A DNA stretch of 7,642 nucleotides from an uncultured Bacilli bacterium (GTDB lineage: Bacteria > Bacillota_I > Bacilli_A > RF39 > UBA660): NCBI GenBank assembly GCA_944358275.1, contig CALVQZ010000073.1, positions 1-7,642 of the forward strand, in the 5' to 3' direction. Shown piece after piece: positions 5,267-7,642 of this stretch (its first letter is position 1; every line of letters starts with the position of its first letter). The notes beneath the pieces are model-generated. The model was not told the DNA's origin, searched no databases, and saw only the letters and a program-made list of their open reading frames with translations. Position numbers and translations under genes: made by a program.

Positions 5267-6523
5267 TTATTTTCTATCAATTATATTAGGGTTTGCTTCT
5301 ACAAATGGACTTTTTTCCATTTCATTTAAATTAAATGTATCATATGAATGAGTATCATTATACTCCCTTATTTTATTTATTGAACTTCTATCTAAACTAA
5401 TTACAAATCTTTGTAAAGAAGATAAATTATCTTTAGTAGATGTTATTATAGTCTCTTTACCTTTCCAGTTTGCACCTGGTTCTCTTTCTGGAAATGGATC
5501 ATTTAAATCGATTATTCTATATTGGAATGCTGTTCCACCATATTCATCATAATTATCATCAACATTTGTTCCACTATTTCCTTGTGGAAACATTAAATTT
5601 TTAACTTGATACCAACAATCAACATTTAAACTCCAATCACCTGGTATTGTTCCTAAGTTATGACCAAGATTATTAGCAGTTAATGTTAATTTATAACCTT
5701 TATCTGTTGTATCATTTGCTACTGGTCTTGTTAATTCACTAAAACTTGTAAAAAATCTATCACCAGCATTACAAGTATTGTTACTATATAAATCTTTAAC
5801 ATCGCCTTCATACATTTCAAGATAAGTATCTTTCATAGTATATTTACCAAAAATTCTAGCAGTTTCAGTCCACTCGTTAATAGTTTTATCACTATTTGAA
5901 CAAGTCCTATTTGCTTCGTTATAATTGCATGCTAAACTATAATTTATTTCATCAGTAGAAACAACACTATTATAATCTTCAATTTCAACAAACTCATATG
6001 GAATAGTAACTTCATTTGTTGATGTTTCAACTTTTAAAGTTACATCTCCATCATAAGAATACTTATTTTGAAAATCGCTTCCAGCTTTAGTAAATTCATC
6101 ACAAGTTTTCTTTAAAGCATAATAATTAGTAATTTCATTAGCTTTAGTTGCTTTCGCACTACCTGTTAATGATGCATACTCATTCACTAATCTTCTAATT
6201 TTTTGTTCGTATGCATTATAATTATACGTAGCTTTACACTTTCTTTCTCCACTTGCATATAGTGGATAGTTAAAACTTGTTCCTGCCAAAACCTTCTTTA
6301 TAGGATCAATAGAAAAAACAATATTTTCTGTACATGTAATTTTACATACTTCATTATTCACTACAACCTCTTCATTAGTAGTGCTAAAAGATGTCATAGT
6401 CCTCTTTTCTGCATCACATGTTAAATTTCTTTCATCAGTAGTTTGATAATCTTTCTCTAAATCACATGTTGTTCCAAATACTAAAATTGGTGCAAATAAT
6501 AATACAAACATAATTTTTTTCAT
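5267..6523 (-). CDS. Cysteine-rich secreted protein of unknown function
   Basis: I do not recognise a named family. The 418 residues start with a Sec signal peptide: MKK, a hydrophobic core at 4-16 and a likely signal peptidase I site after Gly17 (VFG). Cys20 follows Gly-Thr-Thr, which does not fit a lipobox, so a lipoprotein is unlikely. Ten cysteines (20, 36, 60, 64, 96, 141, 199, 208, 251, 303) suggest disulphides in an exported protein. Residues about 100-145 look like a helical hairpin rich in Lys, Glu and Ala. The rest is Asn/Asp/Thr/Tyr-rich and beta-like. A striking block lies at 333-353 (FQYRIIDLNDPFPEREPG, then ANW), and SLQRFVISLDRSSI (369-382) precedes a hydrophilic end. There is no C-terminal membrane helix and no LPXTG-type signal, so it is probably released or held by a partner. 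The ATG overlaps the upstream stop in ATGA with a GGAGGT site, making it the second gene of a coupled pair. A good terminator follows. Confidence 0.88.
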   Translation of the reverse strand: MKKIMFVLLFAPILVFGTTCDLEKDYQTTDERNLTCDAEKRTMTSFSTTNEEVVVNNEVCKITCTENIVFSIDPIKKVLAGTSFNYPLYASGERKCKATYNYNAYEQKIRRLVNEYASLTGSAKATKANEITNYYALKKTCDEFTKAGSDFQNKYSYDGDVTLKVETSTNEVTIPYEFVEIEDYNSVVSTDEINYSLACNYNEANRTCSNSDKTINEWTETARIFGKYTMKDTYLEMYEGDVKDLYSNNTCNAGDRFFTSFSELTRPVANDTTDKGYKLTLTANNLGHNLGTIPGDWSLNVDCWYQVKNLMFPQGNSGTNVDDNYDEYGGTAFQYRIIDLNDPFPEREPGANWKGKETIITSTKDNLSSLQRFVISLDRSSINKIREYNDTHSYDTFNLNEMEKSPFVEANPNIIDRK

Positions 6524-7182
6524 AATATACCTCCATTTTTTTTATGTTTAGAAATTTCTATAATAATTAGTGCTATTAAAATTATCACCAAAATTCCTAA
6601 TATATAACTTCTATAACTCATAAACAAATCATATATACTAAATGAATCTTCAATAACTATCTTATCATTTGTTTCATCTTCTTCTTTTTCTTTCAAGCTT
6701 TCTTTATAATCGTCTAATTTTTTTATAAACTCATCTTCTGTTAAACTTACATTAGCATCCTCTTTACAAAGAGAATAATTTTCATAGCCTCTACATAATT
6801 CACTTCCAAAATATGGATTATAATAAGGTACTTTTATTATCTTAGAAGCAATTTTATATCCAGCACAATATGTTTTATCAGAAGCATAAAAGTTTATAAC
6901 AAAAGTAGTTCCTGGCTTTAAGTTTTCAACTTTAGAACCATAATAAATTTGTTCATCAGGACCTATTAACTGCATATTCTCAGTCAAATTATAAAAATAT
7001 AATGTATAAGATACATCATCATCATTTATAGTTTTGCTTAATCTATAAACAACCTCTTGAGCTTCCTCTCTTAATGACATTTTTAAAGAATTGGTACATC
7101 TTGAGTCAATTACTTCATGTATAGCTCCTACATCAATTGGAATAAATGTAAATAACAATAACGTATATATTAACTTCCTCAT
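6520..7182 (-). CDS. Exported single-pass membrane protein of unknown function
   Basis: I do not recognise a named family. The 220 residues begin with a signal peptide (MRK, hydrophobic 4-16, probable cleavage after Ala20 in DVGA). Residues 21 to about 145 form an extracellular beta-rich domain with four cysteines (29, 106, 130, 139); the block YYGSKVENLKPGTTFVINFY (80-99) reads like a fibronectin or Ig-type strand pair, followed by Y and C motifs (YCAGYKI 105-111; ELCRGYENYSLCKED 128-142). Residues about 148-172 are a highly charged Glu/Lys helix acting as a stalk. A membrane helix spans about 192-210 (SYILGILVIILIALIIIEI) followed by SKHKK, giving outside-N, inside-C type I topology. The ribosome site AAAGGG lies about 9 bases before the ATG. 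The stop overlaps the start of the 418-aa gene, so the two are likely made together and may form a surface complex in which this protein is the membrane anchor (inference). Confidence 0.87.
   Translation of the reverse strand: MRKLIYTLLLFTFIPIDVGAIHEVIDSRCTNSLKMSLREEAQEVVYRLSKTINDDDVSYTLYFYNLTENMQLIGPDEQIYYGSKVENLKPGTTFVINFYASDKTYCAGYKIASKIIKVPYYNPYFGSELCRGYENYSLCKEDANVSLTEDEFIKKLDDYKESLKEKEEDETNDKIVIEDSFSIYDLFMSYRSYILGILVIILIALIIIEISKHKKNGGIL
6529..6534 (-). promoter_or_regulatory. Ribosome site of the 418-aa gene inside the upstream gene
   Basis: Minus-strand GGAGGT lies five bases before the ATG at 6521-6523 and encodes Gly-Gly near the end of the 220-aa protein (GGIL). With the ATGA stop/start overlap it fixes the start and supports coupled translation. 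Confidence 0.8.
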
Positions 7183-7208
7183 ATATCACAACCCTTTATC
7201 TTTACATA

Positions 7209-7214
7209 ATTATA
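7209..7214 (-). promoter_or_regulatory. Possible -10 box for the exported-protein operon
   Basis: A perfect minus-strand TATAAT lies about 27 bases before the ATG at 7182. No -35 hexamer is seen; at that distance there is a run of nine A followed by six T (7222-7236), which may act as an UP-like or bent tract. No terminator is seen after trmL, so read-through from trmL is also possible. Confidence 0.4.
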
Positions 7215-7267
7215 ATACCATAAAAAATTTTTTTTTGCATTAACTTTGTAAATTTTTCATACTTTTT

Positions 7268-7642
7268 TTATTTTTCTAAATAATTTTCTCCTTTAAAAGG
7301 CTCAGTTGTAAGCAAATTCCTAAAATTTTGTTGTCTTAATACTTCATAAACCATTATTGCAACAGAATTAGAAACATTTAATGCTCTTACCTTATCAGTC
7401 ATTGGAATTCTCATACAATGTTCTAAATTATCTTTCAATATTTCTACAGGAATACCTGTACTTTCTTTACCAAATATTAAATAAATATTTTCATCTTTAT
7501 TACTATAATCAAAAGAAGTATGAGGTTTTTTACCATATCTTGTTAGAAAATAATATGTTCCTTTATTTTCCTTTTTAAATTCTTCATAATTCTCATATAC
7601 TCTATAATTTAAATTCTCAAAATAATTTACTGCACTTCTTCT
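7268..7642 (-). CDS. trmL: tRNA (cytidine/uridine-34 2'-O)-methyltransferase TrmL, C-terminal part (cut by window edge)
   Basis: The frame is open from base 7642 to a TAA at 7268-7270: 124 residues, so roughly the first 30-40 of about 155-160 lie outside. TrmL is a minimal SPOUT-class enzyme that uses S-adenosylmethionine to methylate the 2'-O of the wobble nucleotide of tRNA-Leu isoacceptors. The SPOUT trefoil-knot motifs are clear in the visible part: IYLIFGKESTGIPVEIL (53-69, counted from the edge) and MRIPMTDKVRALNVSNSVAI (77-96), followed by VYEVLRQQNF (98-107). These match LFGPETRGLP and the LNLSNSV-type motif of known TrmL proteins. The short length after the knot, with no extra domain, fits TrmL rather than the longer TrmH/RlmB group. 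It is the first gene seen in the window, 85 bases upstream of the exported pair. Confidence 0.93.
   Translation of the reverse strand, partial: RRSAVNYFENLNYRVYENYEEFKKENKGTYYFLTRYGKKPHTSFDYSNKDENIYLIFGKESTGIPVEILKDNLEHCMRIPMTDKVRALNVSNSVAIMVYEVLRQQNFRNLLTTEPFKGENYLEK

Noticed and set aside
6464..6473. Lipoprotein signal at Cys20 of the 418-aa protein
   Set aside because: The residues before the cysteine are Gly-Thr-Thr; a lipobox needs Gly, Ala or Ser directly before Cys, so signal peptidase I cleavage is more likely.
5267..7182. The exported pair as substrates of the EssC system
   Set aside because: Both have Sec-type signal peptides and neither is a small WXG100-like or LXG protein; closeness to essC (over 4 kb, with other units between) is not evidence.
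7381..7578. Plus-strand open frame opposite trmL
   Set aside because: It overlaps the clear SPOUT motifs of trmL on the other strand and has no support of its own.
1..7642. Mycoplasma-type genetic code (UGA read as Trp)
   Set aside because: gatB and the 220-aa gene end properly at TGA with the next gene overlapping or family length reached, and the conserved tryptophans checked are TGG.

Overview
The window is a very AT-rich stretch of chromosome in which every supported gene lies on the minus strand. The gene set points to a low-GC Gram-positive bacterium of the Bacilli type: a ComK competence regulator, a gatC-gatA-gatB operon in Bacillus/Staphylococcus order, a type VIIb secretion ATPase (EssC) and a TrmL tRNA methyltransferase. 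Codon choice is strongly A/T-ended. Two genes (the 220-aa membrane protein and gatB) end in TGA and the tryptophans I checked use TGG, so the standard bacterial code applies, not the UGA=Trp code of mycoplasmas. I would guess an uncultured, possibly host-associated Bacilli lineage, but the window does not name one.

Layout in the direction of transcription (from base 7642 down to base 1): (1) the 3' part of trmL; (2) a translationally coupled pair of unrecognised exported proteins, a 220-aa type I membrane protein and a 418-aa cysteine-rich secreted protein, closed by a clear stem-loop terminator; (3) comK with its own leader and strong ribosome binding site; (4) a 76-aa protein made of a histone-H1-like lysine-rich tail and one C-terminal membrane helix, ending in a terminator that overlaps its stop codon; (5) gatC-gatA-gatB, overlapping genes for the Asp/Glu-tRNA amidotransferase, behind an extended -10 promoter and a perfect 13-bp dyad; (6) a 329-bp AT-rich gene-free stretch; (7) the first 265 codons of essC, cut by the window edge.

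Parts 1 and 5 are housekeeping translation functions (wobble-base methylation; Gln-tRNA/Asn-tRNA formation by transamidation). Parts 2, 3, 4 and 7 concern the cell surface, DNA uptake control and secretion. The most interesting points are the short ComK, which stops before the region that in B. subtilis carries the MecA/ClpCP recognition peptide; the tail-anchored H1-like protein directly downstream of comK; and the undescribed Cys-rich exported pair. No mobile element, CRISPR array, tRNA or rRNA was seen.
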